From Strix aluco (lineage: Eukaryota > Chordata > Aves > Strigiformes > Strigidae), in assembly GCF_031877795.1 (NCBI RefSeq), contig NC_133971.1, positions 62,184,463 through 62,248,462 of the forward strand: a DNA stretch of 64,000 nucleotides, given 5' to 3'. Positions 36,241 through 47,500 of this stretch are shown piece after piece. Each line of letters opens with the position of its first letter. Within the stretch, counting starts at the first letter, position 1. The notes below the pieces were generated by a model. The model did no database searches. It was not told the origin of the DNA and worked only from the letters and a program-made list of their open reading frames with translations. The position numbers and the translations under genes are program-made.

Positions 36241-36443
36241 CGGAAGCACTGGAACTATTTATTAGTGTTTGCTGAAATCTGCTGCTTCCTGCTCGTTGTA
36301 TCTTATTTGCCCATGATGTGGAGCAGTTCTAAGTGGCATACACTTCAGAACTGAGAACTTTGATGTTTTAGATGTGTTACATTTCATAAGAATAGAATCT
36401 TTTCAAATGAATCTTTCATTGATATGCCATTTTTTAGAATAAA

Positions 36444-37464
36444 TTAAACCGTTTTTACAGAGTTAGATTATTTGTCTTCAGAGAGTACTGCTTTGAAGAA
36501 TATTCTTCAGCAAGAGGACATAGGTTAATCTTTGTGCAGGGATGCCAGGGAGAATGTGGAGGGAGATCTGATTTGAAAAGACAAAGTTCTAGATCCAGGT
36601 ACATATCTAACTTTAGAAAAACTGTCACCAGTGCTGTGCTTAGAGAAAAGAAAAAAGTACCCAAAGAAATTTCTTGTGCCTGTCTAGATACATTGCCATG
36701 GTAGTGACCAAAACCATTGAACTCCTCAGTTTAGCATCCAACTTTATAGCAAATGTGCTATACCTTGAAAGCTAAAATGAGTATTTTCTTCAACAGAGAA
36801 AAATTAAAAAAAAAAAAATTAAAAAAAGAACGCCCAACTCTTTAGACAAAATAGCGACTGTATTCCTGACATTTTATGTTGAAACCCAGTCTACAGTCAT
36901 AAATGCTTGGAGTATTCACTTGCCAGGTGTCTCAGTTTTTTGTAGCTTGGCATCATGGATTTATGGACAAACTTGAAGCTGCCAAATGACTCGTTAATGA
37001 TCAACTAGTTATTCAGCAACACCAGCAAAAGTTTTATGTGCATGTTTTTTTAAAAAAACATCCAGAAGTTTTAAAAGGTGTAATTGCGTATACTAGATCA
37101 CAAGAACCATACAGAATTGGGTTGTTGTATGGAACTATGTTGCACAAATGTGAAATGCTGGCTGATAACTGGCTACTCTTAGCCCAGATGAATGTGAAAA
37201 TATGCTTAGACTAATTCTTTAACAAGTTTACAATTTGAAGGAAAATGTATGGGTTTGTATTCATTTTGGACTTAAAGATGACTATTAAAAAAAATTTTTC
37301 TTGACTGAACACCTTAAGAGAAATACACATCACACTAAAACTGTGTATTGTTGTGTGACAGAACATAAGTTATGCTGAAAGAAATCCCATTGTAAGCACT
37401 ATGAAAACAAACCTTCGTGTTTGAAGATATCACAGGCTTCTGAAGGATGGGTGCTCAAAAGAAC
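36444..37464. other. unassigned AT-rich spacer
   Basis: No gene or transposon recognised between CR1 copies 2 and 3. A-rich runs are at about 36805-36827 and 37050-37060. Confidence 0.6.
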
Positions 37465-37478
37465 AGGGGCACCTTCCA

Positions 37479-37673
37479 CTAGACCAGGTTGCTCAAAGAC
37501 CTGTCCAACCTGGCCTTGAACACTTCCAGGGAGGGGGCAGCCACAGCTGCTCTGGGCAACCTGTTCCAGTGTCTCACCACCCTCACAGTGAAGAATGTCT
37601 TCCTTACATCTAATCTAAATCTACCCTCTTTCAGTTTAAAACTGTTACCCCTCACCCTATCACTACACTCCAT
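37479..37673 (-). pseudogene. CR1 ORF2 C-terminus (copy 3)
   Basis: Minus-strand frame with GRFRLDVRKTFFTVRVVRHW and SLEVFKARLD, the conserved end of CR1 ORF2. The stop lies at the usual place. It is separated from the RT frames upstream by frameshifts. Confidence 0.88.
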
Positions 37674-37921
37674 GCTAAAGAGTTCCTCCCCATCTTTCCT
37701 GTAGGTGCCCCTTAAGTACTGGAAGGCTGCTACAAGGTCTCCCTGGAGCCTTCTCTTCCCAGGCTGAACAACCCCAACTCTCCCAGCTTGTCTTCATAGG
37801 GGAGGTACTCCAGCCCTCTGATCATCTTCATGGCCTTCCATGTCTTTCTTATGTTGAAGGTCACAGAGCTCACCACAGTACTCCCAGTGGTGTTTCATGA
37901 GAGCAGAGTAGAGGGGGAGAA

Positions 37922-38460
37922 TCACCTCCCTTGACCTGCTGGCCACACCTGGATGCAGCCCAGGATACGGTTGGCTTTCTGGGCTGTGAGCACACATTGC
38001 CAGCTCATAGTCAGTTTTCCATCCACTAATACCCCCAAGTCCTTCTCCACAGGGCTGCTCTCAATCCACTCCTCGCCCAGCCTGTATTTGTGCTTGGATT
38101 GCCCTGACTCATGTACAGGACTTTGTACTTGATCTTGTTGAACTTCATGAGGTTTGCACAGGCCCACCTCTCCAGCCTGTCAAGGTCCCTCTGGATGGCA
38201 TCCCCTCCCTTCAGAGCATCAACTGCTACACTCAGCTGGGTGTCATCAGCAAACTGGCTGAGGGCGCACTCAATCCCACTGTCCACTTCACTGACAAAGA
38301 TGTTACACAGTGCCAGTCCCAATACTGACCCCTGAGAAACACCATTCGTCACTGCTCTCCACTTGGACATTGAGCCATTGACCTCAGCTCTTTGAGTGTG
38401 ACCATCCAGCCAATTCTTTATCCACCAAGTGGTCCATCCCTCAAATCCATGTCTCTTCAA
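37922..38460 (-). pseudogene. CR1 ORF2 reverse transcriptase fragments (copy 3)
   Basis: Two overlapping frames, 38026-38460 and 37922-38167, together cover part of RT. The first has [34 protein letters not shown] (the canonical PQG is SQG here) and QFADDTQLS with both aspartates. The frame changes between the two near 38100. It is not functional. Confidence 0.9.
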
Positions 38461-39035
38461 TTAAGAGACAAGGATGCTATACAGAACACTGTCAAATGTT
38501 TTGCACAAATCCAGGTACATGATGTCAGTTGCTCGTCCCTTATTCAGTGATGCTGTAACCCTGTTGTAGAAGGCCACCAAGTTTGTCAGGCACAATTTTC
38601 CCTTAGTGAAGCCATGTTGGCTGTCACCAATGTCCTCCTTGTTTTTCTTGCCTTAGCATAGTTTGCAGGAGGATCTGCTCCATGACCTTGCTGGGCACAG
38701 AGGTGAGACTGACTGGCCTGTAGTTCCCTGGGTCTTCTTTTTTTTCCCTTTTTAAAAACTGTGGTTATGTTTCCCTTTTGCAGTCAGCAGGAACTTCACT
38801 GGACTGCCACAGCTTCTCAAATATGGTGGATAGTGGCCTAGCAACTTCATATGCCAGTTCCCTCAGGACCCTTGGATGCATCTCATCAGGTCCCATGGAC
38901 TTGTGCACCTTCAGGTTCCTTACAGGGTCTAGAACCTGATCTTCACAGAATCACAGAGTCACAGAATCGTCTAGGTTGGAAAAGACCTTGAAGATCATCT
39001 AGTCCAACCATTAGCCCAACATTGACAGTTCTCAG

Positions 39036-39329
39036 CTACACCAGATCCCTCAGCGCTATGTCAACCTGACTCTTAAACACCTCCAGGGATGGGGACTCCA
39101 CCACCTCCCTGGGCAGCCCATTCCAACGCCTGACTACCTGTTCTGTAAAGAAATGCTTCCTAATATCCAGTCTAAACCTTCCCTCGTGCAACTTGAGGCC
39201 ATTCCCTCTTGTCCTATCGCTTGGTACTTGGTTAAAGAGACTCATCCCCAGTTCTCTGCAGCCTCCTTTCAGGTAGTTGTAGAGGGCGATGAGGTCTCCC
39301 CTCAGCCTCCTCTTCTCCACACTAAACAA
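39036..39329 (-). pseudogene. CR1 ORF2 C-terminus (copy 4)
   Basis: Minus-strand frame with [39 protein letters not shown] and [17 protein letters not shown] followed by the stop. It is in a different frame from the RT part, so an indel lies at about 39330-39455. Confidence 0.93.
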
Positions 39330-39454
39330 CCCTGTGCCCTCAGCCGCTCCTCGTACGACCTGTGCTCCAGACCCTTCACCAGCTTCGTTGCCCTTCTCTG
39401 GACACGCTTGAGTAATTCAATGTCCTTTTTATAGTGAGGGGCCCAAAACTGCAC

Positions 39455-40834
39455 TCAGGAATCAAGGTGCAGCCTCACCAGTGCTGAGTACAGGGGCAAG
39501 ATCCCTTCCCTGTCCCTGCTGGCCATGCTATTGCTGATACAAGCCAGGATACCATTGGCCTTCTTGGCCACCTGGGCACACTGCTGGCTCATGTTCAGCC
39601 GGCTGTCAATCAACACCCCCAGGTCCCTCTCTGACTGGCAGCTCTCCAGCCACTCCTCCCCAAGCCTGTAGCGCTGCTGGGGGTTGTTGTGGCCCAAGTG
39701 CAGCACCCGGCATTTGGCCTTATTGAAACTCCTCCAGTTGGCCTGAGCCCATCGCTCCAGCCTGTCCAGATCTCTCTGCAGAGCCTCCCTACCCTCAAGC
39801 AGAGCAACACTCCCACCCAACTTGGTGTCACCTGCAAACTTACTGAGGGTGCACTCGATCCCCTCGTCTAGATCATCAATAAAGATGTTAAACAGGAGTG
39901 GCCCCAAAACCGAGCCCTGGGGGACACCACTCGTGACCGGCCTCCAACTGGATTTAACTCCGTTCACCACAACTCTTTGGGCCCGGCCATCCAGCCAGTT
40001 TTTTACCCAGCAAAGCGTGTGCCCATCCAAGCCTTGAGCAGCCAGTTTCTGCAGGAGAATGCTGTGGGAAACGGTGTCAAAGGCCTTACTAAAGTCAAGA
40101 TAGACAACATCCACAGCCTTTCCCTCATCCAATCAGCAGGTCGCCCTGTCATAGAAGGAGATCAGGTTTGTCAAGCAGGACCTGCCTTTCATAAACCCAT
40201 GCTGACTGGGCCTGATCATCTGGTTGTCCCGCATGTGTTGTGTGATGGTACTCAGGATGAGCTGCTCCATCAGCTTCCCGGGCACCGAAGTCAAGCTGAC
40301 AGGCCTGTAATTTCCCAGATCAGCCTTCCGACCCTTCTTATAGATGGGCGTCACATTGGCCAATTTCCAATCTGTTGGGACCTCCCCGGTCAGCCAGGAC
40401 TGCTGGTAAATGATGGAAAGCGGCTTGGCGAGCACCCCAGCCAGCTCCTTCAGCACCCTCGGGTGTATCCCATCCGGTCCCATAGACTTGTGTATGTCTA
40501 TGTGATGCAGTAGGTCACTGACTGTCTCCTCCTGGAATTCGGGGGGGTCATTCTCCCAGTCTCTGTCTTCTGGCTGAGGAGGCTGGATTCCCTCAGTACA
40601 ACTAGTCTTGTTATTAAAGACTGAGGCAAAGAAGACATTAAGGACCTCAGCCTTCTCCTCATCACTTGTTACCATGTTTCCTCCTGCATCTAGCAGGGGA
40701 TGGAGACTCTCCCTGCTCTTTCTTTTGCTACTGACATACTTATAGAAACATTTCTTGTTATACCTGATTGCTGAAGCCAGATTAATTTCCAGCTGGGCTT
40801 TAGACCTCCTGATTTCTGCCCTGCATAGCCTCAC
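39455..40834 (-). pseudogene. CR1 ORF2 reverse transcriptase (copy 4)
   Basis: One minus-strand frame, broken by a single TGA at 40135-40133. It covers most of [65 protein letters not shown] and [18 protein letters not shown]. The catalytic FADD motif reads FAGD (GGT at 39832-39830), so one metal-binding aspartate is lost. Other CR1 copies in this window keep FADD. The N-terminal edge abuts the endonuclease in another frame. Confidence 0.95.
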
Positions 40835-40860
40835 AGCCTCTTTGTAATCACTGTGAGTGG

Positions 40861-41832
40861 CTAGTCCCTTCTTCCAAAGGCTGTAAACTCTCCTTTTCTC
40901 CCTGAGTTCCAGCCAAAACTCCTGTTCAGCCAGGGTTGTCTTCTCTGTCGCCGGCTTCTCTTACAGCACCTGGGGACAGCCTGCTCCTGTGCCATTAAGA
41001 CTTCCTTCTTAAAGAGTGTCCAGCCTTCCTGGACCCCTATACCCTTCAGGATTGTCTCCCAAGGGATCCTTTCAAGCAGGTGCCTAAACAGGACAAATTC
41101 AGCCCTTTTAAAGTCCAGGATGGCAGTTCTGCTTAGCCCTCTCCTGTCCTCTCTAAAAATAGAGAACTCTATTATTTCATGATCGCTGTGCCCTAGTCGG
41201 CCTCTGACCACCACATCATCCACCAGTCCTTCTCTGTTCACAAAGAGGAGATCCAGCAGGGCACCTTCTCTGGTTGGTTCTCTCACCAGTTGCGTCAGGA
41301 AGTTATCTCCCACACATTCCAGGAATCTCCAGGACTGGTTCTGCTCTGCTGTGTTGTATTTCCAGCAGATGTCTGGGAAGTTAAAGTCTCCCACAAGAAC
41401 AAGGACAAGCGATCATGAGATTTTTCCTAGGTGCCTATAGAATATTTCATCCACCTCTCGTTCCTGGTTGGGTGGCCTATAGTAGACTGCTACTACAACA
41501 TCTGCCCTGTTGGCCTTCCCCCTGATTCTAATGCAAAGACACTCTACCCTGTCTTCACTACACTTGTACTCAAAGCAATCATAACAGTCCCTAACATACA
41601 GTGCCACCCCACCACCTCTCCTTCCTTGTCTATCCCTCCTAAAGAGCTTGTAGCCATCAACTGGCGCACTCCCATCATGGGAAACATCCCACCATGTTTC
41701 TGTAATAGCCACAACATCATAATTTTCCTGTTTCATCATGGCTTCAAGCTCCTCCTGTTTGTTACCCATGCTGTGTGCATTGGTATACATGCACTTCAGA
41801 TGGGCGGATGTTTTGCCCCCTTCCCCCTTCAA
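40861..41832 (-). pseudogene. CR1 ORF2 endonuclease (copy 4)
   Basis: AP-endonuclease-like domain in one minus-strand frame with a stop at 41415-41413. Motifs, in order: YTNAHSMGNK, the catalytic Glu in AITETWW, VAVYYRPPNQ, GDFNFPDICW (Asp and Asn) and LGHSDHEIIEF (Ser-Asp-His). In live CR1 elements it nicks the target DNA to prime reverse transcription. The ORF1 stop at 41837-41835 lies immediately before it, as expected for adjoining ORF1 and ORF2. Confidence 0.94.
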
Positions 41833-41834
41833 AT

Positions 41835-42489
41835 CTAGTTTAAAGCTCTGTCAATGAGCCCAGCTAACTCCTGCCCCAAGATCCTCTTCCCCCTCTGGGA
41901 CAGGTGCATTCCATCTAATGCCAAAAGGTCTGGTGCCCTGTATACCAACCCATGATTGAAAAATCCAAAGCCCTGACGGTAACACCCGTCTTGGAGCCAC
42001 AAGTTCATCTGTTGAGTTCTCTGGTATTCTTCTTCATCCATCCCCCCAACTGAAGGGATGGAGGAGAACACAATTTGTGCCCCTGACCCCTTAATCACTT
42101 TCCCCAAGGACCTGAATTCTCTCTTCATTGCTTTAGGACATCTCCTGGTAATGTCGTCACTACCTGCCTGAAAAGCCCAGGAGAGGGTAGTAGTCCTTGG
42201 GTCTCACTAGAGCGGGGAGTTTTGCCTTGAGGTCCTTGATGCGGGTCCCAGGGCGGCAGCAGACTTCCCTATGAAACGGGTCTGGTCTGCATATGGGGCC
42301 TTCGGTACCCCTCAGAATGGAGTCACCCACTACAATGACTCTTCTGGGGTTGTTTTTAGAACTCGTTTTAATACCTGGTGTAGAATGACCTGGCCTTGGT
42401 GGACCTTGGTCTTCCTCCTTGTTTGTCTCATTTTCTTCCTGAGTTCTACAGGAGACTAATACAGTCTGTCCAGGATGCCTTAAATACAC
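41835..42489 (-). pseudogene. CR1 ORF1 esterase-like (SGNH/GDSL) region (copy 4)
   Basis: Two minus-strand frames, 42160-42489 and 41835-42128, are joined by an indel near 42160-42180. The first carries RRVIVVGDSILRGTEG, a GDS block with the likely nucleophile Ser. The second ends with ALDGMHLSQRGKRILGQEL, a DxxH block with the likely Asp and His. Esterase domains in CR1-group ORF1 proteins are known. The upstream half of ORF1 is missing. Confidence 0.85.
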
Positions 42490-42490
42490 A

Positions 42491-43559
42491 ATTTCTTCCT
42501 AGCTTTCATGCTTATAATTCTGTATCTCTGCTAAACTTCTCTGTGTGAGATTGGTAAGAATTCCTTGTAACTGTTGTGTTCTGGTAAAGCATGTCAGATT
42601 CAGCAGAACTGCATACATGAACTAGTTGGCTGTATCTAAGTTTGTCATCAGCCTAGTAAAATCAGAAGTAGTTCTCTTGTGCTAATATAAACTAAGGTTT
42701 GAAGGAGTTGTTTTATCAGCTCAATTTTCAGGGGGGCCTATGGAAGGGCCTATTCCTGATTAATCCAATTGCTGTTCTGGGTCTTCATTTCTATTAAGTA
42801 TGCCCAATTTCTGTAAAAAGAAATACTTTAAGATGTGATTCATGAACAGAACCAAAGTTGTTTTAGATGGTAAATGGGTTTTGCTTTCCTCTTCTTATTT
42901 TCTCAATTTCATTTTGTTGGAAAGAAGTGGAGATAGGAGGATATCATACAGACAGTGCCTTCATGTCCAGCTTGATTCTTCAGTGTATTATTAGGCACGA
43001 TACATTCAAGAATTCCAAACATCTGTCTTCTGTAGGAATCTGAATTTGCTCAACATAAGGGCCATGCTGAAATCGAACATCTTCCAACAATCTAGACAGT
43101 GAATGCAAGCTTCACTGGAAATGAATACTCTTAATTTATAAGGTGCATCGTCATTTCTAAGGTCTAAATGAAGTCTTACAAAGACTAGCAAGAGAGAAAC
43201 AGCATTTTACACTAAGATGAGAATCAAAAATGTGTTGTAAGTAGTAATTTGCATTTGTTCTGATAAAACAGTCAAATGCCTTTTGTGAAATGTGTGAAAA
43301 TGTCCAGCAAGGAACAGATAGCAGTATGAACACTGACAGAGAAATTCATTACTATTCTCAGGCAAGAACAGCCTATTGCACACTGATCTGCAAGTGGGTT
43401 TTATCTACTGTCGGGAAATAGAATATGATGATCAAAATACCATATCAAATTAAAACTGCTGCAACCAAGTTTGATAAACTAGTGCATGCATATGTCCAAC
43501 AACTTCTGTGAAGGAGGAACATAATAGGTTACATAATAGAGGAGGAACAGAATAGGTTG
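42491..43559. other. unassigned AT-rich spacer
   Basis: No gene or transposon recognised between CR1 copies 4 and 5. Confidence 0.6.
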
Positions 43560-44541
43560 TCCAGATAGATATCAGTGACAAGTGGTGTGCCTCAGGGGTC
43601 CGTATTGTGTACTGGGACCAGTCCTGTTTAATACCTTCATTGACGACATAGAGGCATCGAGTGCACCCTCAGCAAATTTGCAGATGACACCAAGCTGAGT
43701 GGTGTGGTTGACGTGCCTGAGGGAAGGGATGCCACCCAGAGGGTCCTGGACAAACTTGAGAAGTGGGCCCATGTGAACCTCATGAGGTTCAACAAGGCCA
43801 AGTGCAAGGTCCTGTACCTGGGTCGGGTCAACCCCTGGTATCAATACCGGCTGGGGGATGAAGGGATTGAGAGCAGCGCTGTGAAGAACTTGGGAGGTAC
43901 TGGTGGATGAAAGGCTGGACATGAGCTGGCATTGTGCTCTTGCAGCCCAGAAAGCTGACTGCATCCTGGGGTGCATAAAAGAAGCGTGGCCAGCAGTCGA
44001 GGGAGGTGATTCTGACCCTCTGTTCTGCTCTGGTGAGATCCCACCTGCAGAACCACATCCATCTCTGGGACCCCTAGGACAAGAAAAACACGGACCTGTT
44101 GGAGCAGGTCCAGAGGAGGGCCAGAAAAATGATCAGAGGGATGGAACACCTCTCCTAGGAGGTCAGACTGAGTGGGTTGGTGTTGTCCAGCCTGGAGAAG
44201 AGATGTTTCTGTGGCCTTTTCATACTTAAAGGGAGCTTAAAAGAAAGATGGGGACAGACTTATAGTAGGGCCTGTCACGACAGGACAAGAGGTATCGGTT
44301 TTAAACTAGAAGAGGGTAGATTCAGACTAGTTATAAGGAAGAATTTTTTACAGTGAGAGTGGTGAAACACTGGCATAGGTTACCCAGAGAGGTGGTAGGT
44401 GCCCTTTTCAAGGTCAGGTTGAATGGGGCTTTGAGCAACCTGATCTCGTTGAAGATGTCCCTGATCATTGCAGGGGGGTTGGACTAGGTGACCATGAAAG
44501 GTCCCTTCTAATCAAACCATACTATGATTTTTGATTCTATG
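43560..44541 (+). mobile_element. CR1 LINE, 5'-truncated (copy 5)
   Basis: Plus-strand CR1 beginning in RT ([10 protein letters not shown] region, near 43570) and ending at ATGATTTTTGATTCTATG (about 44523-44540). It is older-looking than copies 2 and 4, with more indels. Confidence 0.93.
43567..44229 (+). pseudogene. CR1 ORF2 reverse transcriptase fragments (copy 5)
   Basis: Broken frames (43704-43910, 43903-44229 and the segment before them). They include FADDTKLSG near 43675-43700, [20 protein letters not shown] near 43765 and LDMSWHCALAAQKADCILGC near 43915. Frameshifts near 43650 and 43900 prevent translation. Confidence 0.88.
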
Positions 44542-47500
44542 AAAAAAAGTTTCTTTAAAGTTGTTGAAGCATGCTGTCAAGGTAGTTGAGAGAGCCTTAC
44601 TGACCCTGGGAGGTGATAGTGCCAACGGCATGTAGTTCTTATGGTAGGACCCTAAAAGCAAGAAACATGCATCCACTTTGTTGTCATTGGCTGAAACTTT
44701 ATCAAACTTTCTGGCATACTTTTCTATGATAAATTACGTAAAAATTGTTGCTTGTGGTAGTCACTTCAATCAGAGTCACCTTCAGATTTTTCCTTCCCTT
44801 AAAATAAGACCACTACCAAACAGTTGAATATCAAGGCTGGATTAGATAGTCTTGCGGATTTTTTCTATTCGTTGGGCTTTTTTGGGCCAAATTTGGAATA
44901 AAATCACTGAAAGATTTTTTTGATACAAAGATCTTTGGCACACATTCTCTTTTCTGAAAATTTCATTCATTTATGGTCCTTGGATGTTTATGGAATTATA
45001 TGGAAGTATTTTTGAGTGTCTCTCAGTAGAATCTGAGTATACCTGTAAGTCACTTAACAAGAAGATTATGCTGAGCAAGTTGAAGACATGAATTTATATG
45101 GTTCTTCTATTGTCATAGCAGAATGTCAGAAAAATCCAAGGTGAAGAAGTTCATTTTGTATTGAAGAGAATATAGTTTCCTGGCAACTTCTCTCTCACAG
45201 GAGTGACTTCTGTAATTCAAACATTGTTTGTATGAAAACTTTGCTATCTTTACTTACCAGCCACCCATCCTGCACCAAAGCTTAGTTCTGACTCTCCCAA
45301 AGCGAGCTGTTGTCCTGAAAAGGAGGTAATTTTTCTTTGGCGTTCACTTTCTAGCTCATGAAAGCTTAAAACAGCAGGAGACGGGCTTAGCACTTTACTT
45401 GATATTTTCAAGTTAACCCAAAGGAACTAATGGAGCATGGGAGAAAGACCCATCTTTCTGAGCAGCTGCCTCTGTATTAGCTGGGGAATGTTCTTTGGCT
45501 TCAATCCAATTATCCAATGTATTTTTAGGCCCCTTTAATTCAGTCTAGCAGCTGAAAACAAGGAGAGGTAGCTCATGTGATATGTTTAACTCGTAGCAGA
45601 CCCCACCAGCAGCAATGAGAATCAGCATGTCAGAAAGAAGGATCAGCAGTGAACTGCCCTTTTCACAATAGCCTCTTCTATAGTGCTTGTGGATTTTTAA
45701 AATCAATTTAGGCTTCAGAGTCTGATAATATGCAAAGGATTGCTGGTGACCTTATCACCAAACTTGAATCTCAGTTTTGAAGCAATATTGCATAGTTCTG
45801 AAGATTTACATTCTGATAGTTTGGGTATCCTCTCCTGTAGCTAGTACACATATGCTTTATTTTTATACTGGACCTTCTGCATTAAAAAATTCAGGATCAG
45901 GTTGGATTCTTCTGAATCCATCTCTTCCAAGCATAATCCAGATGTCTTGTAGATGGCTTTGGTTTAGAACTGATTTGCCAGAAGAACAGTTTCTTAGAAA
46001 TCAAATGTGCTGATTTTTCCATTCCCTTATCTTTACCTATATCTCCTGCTTATTTCAGACTGAAGCTTTATGTGAGTAACTTTGGCAAGAACTGGATCAT
46101 AATTGGGTTTAGAAGAAGCTGAAACATAAAGGCTGTTAAAAAAAAAATCAATGCTAATATCTATTAAATAAGAAGATACAGATGCCAAATGCTAAAGAGT
46201 TTAGCAAAACCGAACAAAAATATAGTGCTAAAAGGCTATACTTAAGAAAAGCAGAGAAATTTCAGAAAACAAACCCATGCATTGCTATTGAGAGAAGTTG
46301 CTGTATACAGACACAGGAAACAAGTTTCTAAATTGTGCATTGCTATGTATGTGTTCTTGTCCTCAAATGCAAACTGAATGGAGCACAAGGTTAATGAACT
46401 TCAGATCAAGCTGAAGCAAGCACACAAGAAGTCAGGGCAAAGTGAAGTAACTCCTGGAAATGCTATACAGTGAGCTATTACTATAGCAAGAGGAGAAAAC
46501 CCAGACTGCTGTCAGAAACGAACTAGGAATATGGTTCTGACACTAGTACAACCTTACTGTTGATGACCTAAGAGATGACATGCTGCATTTCTGAGTCTGT
46601 AGCCAGTCTATATGGATGTCTATGAAATTAGAGCATCAGTGCTGTAAGGAAAAGTAATGATTAAGAAGGTCAATCTGGGTAAGACCCCTGGGGATATGTT
46701 TGCAGCATGAACTACAAGAATGCAATCAGGCATTTCAAGTTATTAATGAGATGTTCTTCTGATATCTTTAAACAGTGCTGATTTTTTTTTTTTACCCAAG
46801 CTGAAATGATGTGGGGAAGAATGGGATTATGTTTGAGCAGTTCAGTAATGTCAGAAAGAAATAAACAAGATACTCATAGTAAAATGCATCTTTGCTTCAT
46901 GGTATGCTGTAAAGTACTCGTGTCAGGCAATACAGAATTTAACCACCTCTAGTGCAGGCAACAGGGAGCTTCTTATTGCTCCTCTAGGGGCATCAGCCTG
47001 GTGCGGCTACTTGATCTTATTTATAGTGAAAGGAAAGAGCAAGAAAACTTAAAAAAATTATAGGTTGTCTTTGGCACAGAGTGTGTCTGACTCAGTAAAT
47101 CAAGACTGCTAAAGAAGAGAGAGGAGAACACTGGCTATCACAAAGGTCTGTAAAAATTGAATCTGATGCATGCAGAATGATTTTTGTATAATACAGCAAC
47201 TTGAAGTGAAACTGATATGTAATGGACACTGAGTGAACCAAAAAAAAGCTACTACTTAAGTTGCATAATGTATAATTAAGCTGTGGAACTCATTGCCTCA
47301 GGTAGAAATGCTAGAAATGGAAAGCAATTTTTAGATACCGGTTCTGACACAGTCAGGCCTCATAGAACGTTTTGTCAGATGGTAGAAGAGTATTATGGGT
47401 ACATTATATAGTACATGCCTGACCTATCCTCAGATTTTCTCTAGGCATGTATTCTTGACATCTACTCTTGGCAGGCCCTGTTAGCCAAAGAAAGGTACAC

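Larger units (their letters stand above)
34683..36443 (+). other. TMEM38B: candidate TMEM38B 3' UTR, reaching through a CR1
   Basis: Between the stop codon and the CR1 at 35329 I find neither AATAAA nor ATTAAA. The first canonical hexamer on the plus strand is AATAAA at 36438-36443, past the CR1, followed by a T-rich stretch. The 3' UTR may therefore include the CR1. Use of a variant hexamer before 35329 is the alternative, so the extent is inferred. Confidence 0.45.
37465..38942 (-). mobile_element. CR1 LINE, 5'-truncated (copy 3)
   Basis: This is a minus-strand CR1 of a subfamily distinct from copies 2 and 4. Its 3' end, on the left, lacks the clear octamer tail and reads in antisense GGGGCACCTTCCACTAGACC. 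It keeps RT and the ORF2 C-terminus in broken frames. Its 5' side stops exactly where the 3' end of copy 4 begins. Confidence 0.92.
38943..42490 (-). mobile_element. CR1 LINE, near full length (copy 4)
   Basis: This minus-strand CR1 of about 3.5 kb is the most complete in the window. Its 3' end is at 38943, with CACAGAATCACAGAGTCACA octamer repeats in antisense and GTTGGAAAAGACCTTGAAGA. Going 5' it has the ORF2 C-terminus, RT and endonuclease, then ORF1 with an esterase-like domain. It is truncated at about 42490 inside ORF1; the 5' UTR is missing. Frames are interrupted by several stops and indels, so this copy is dead. Confidence 0.95.

Noticed and set aside
47275..47360. Ancient CR1/L3-like 3' end (KLWNSLPQ)
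   Set aside because: Only about eight residues match. It is plausible but too short to claim without a repeat search.
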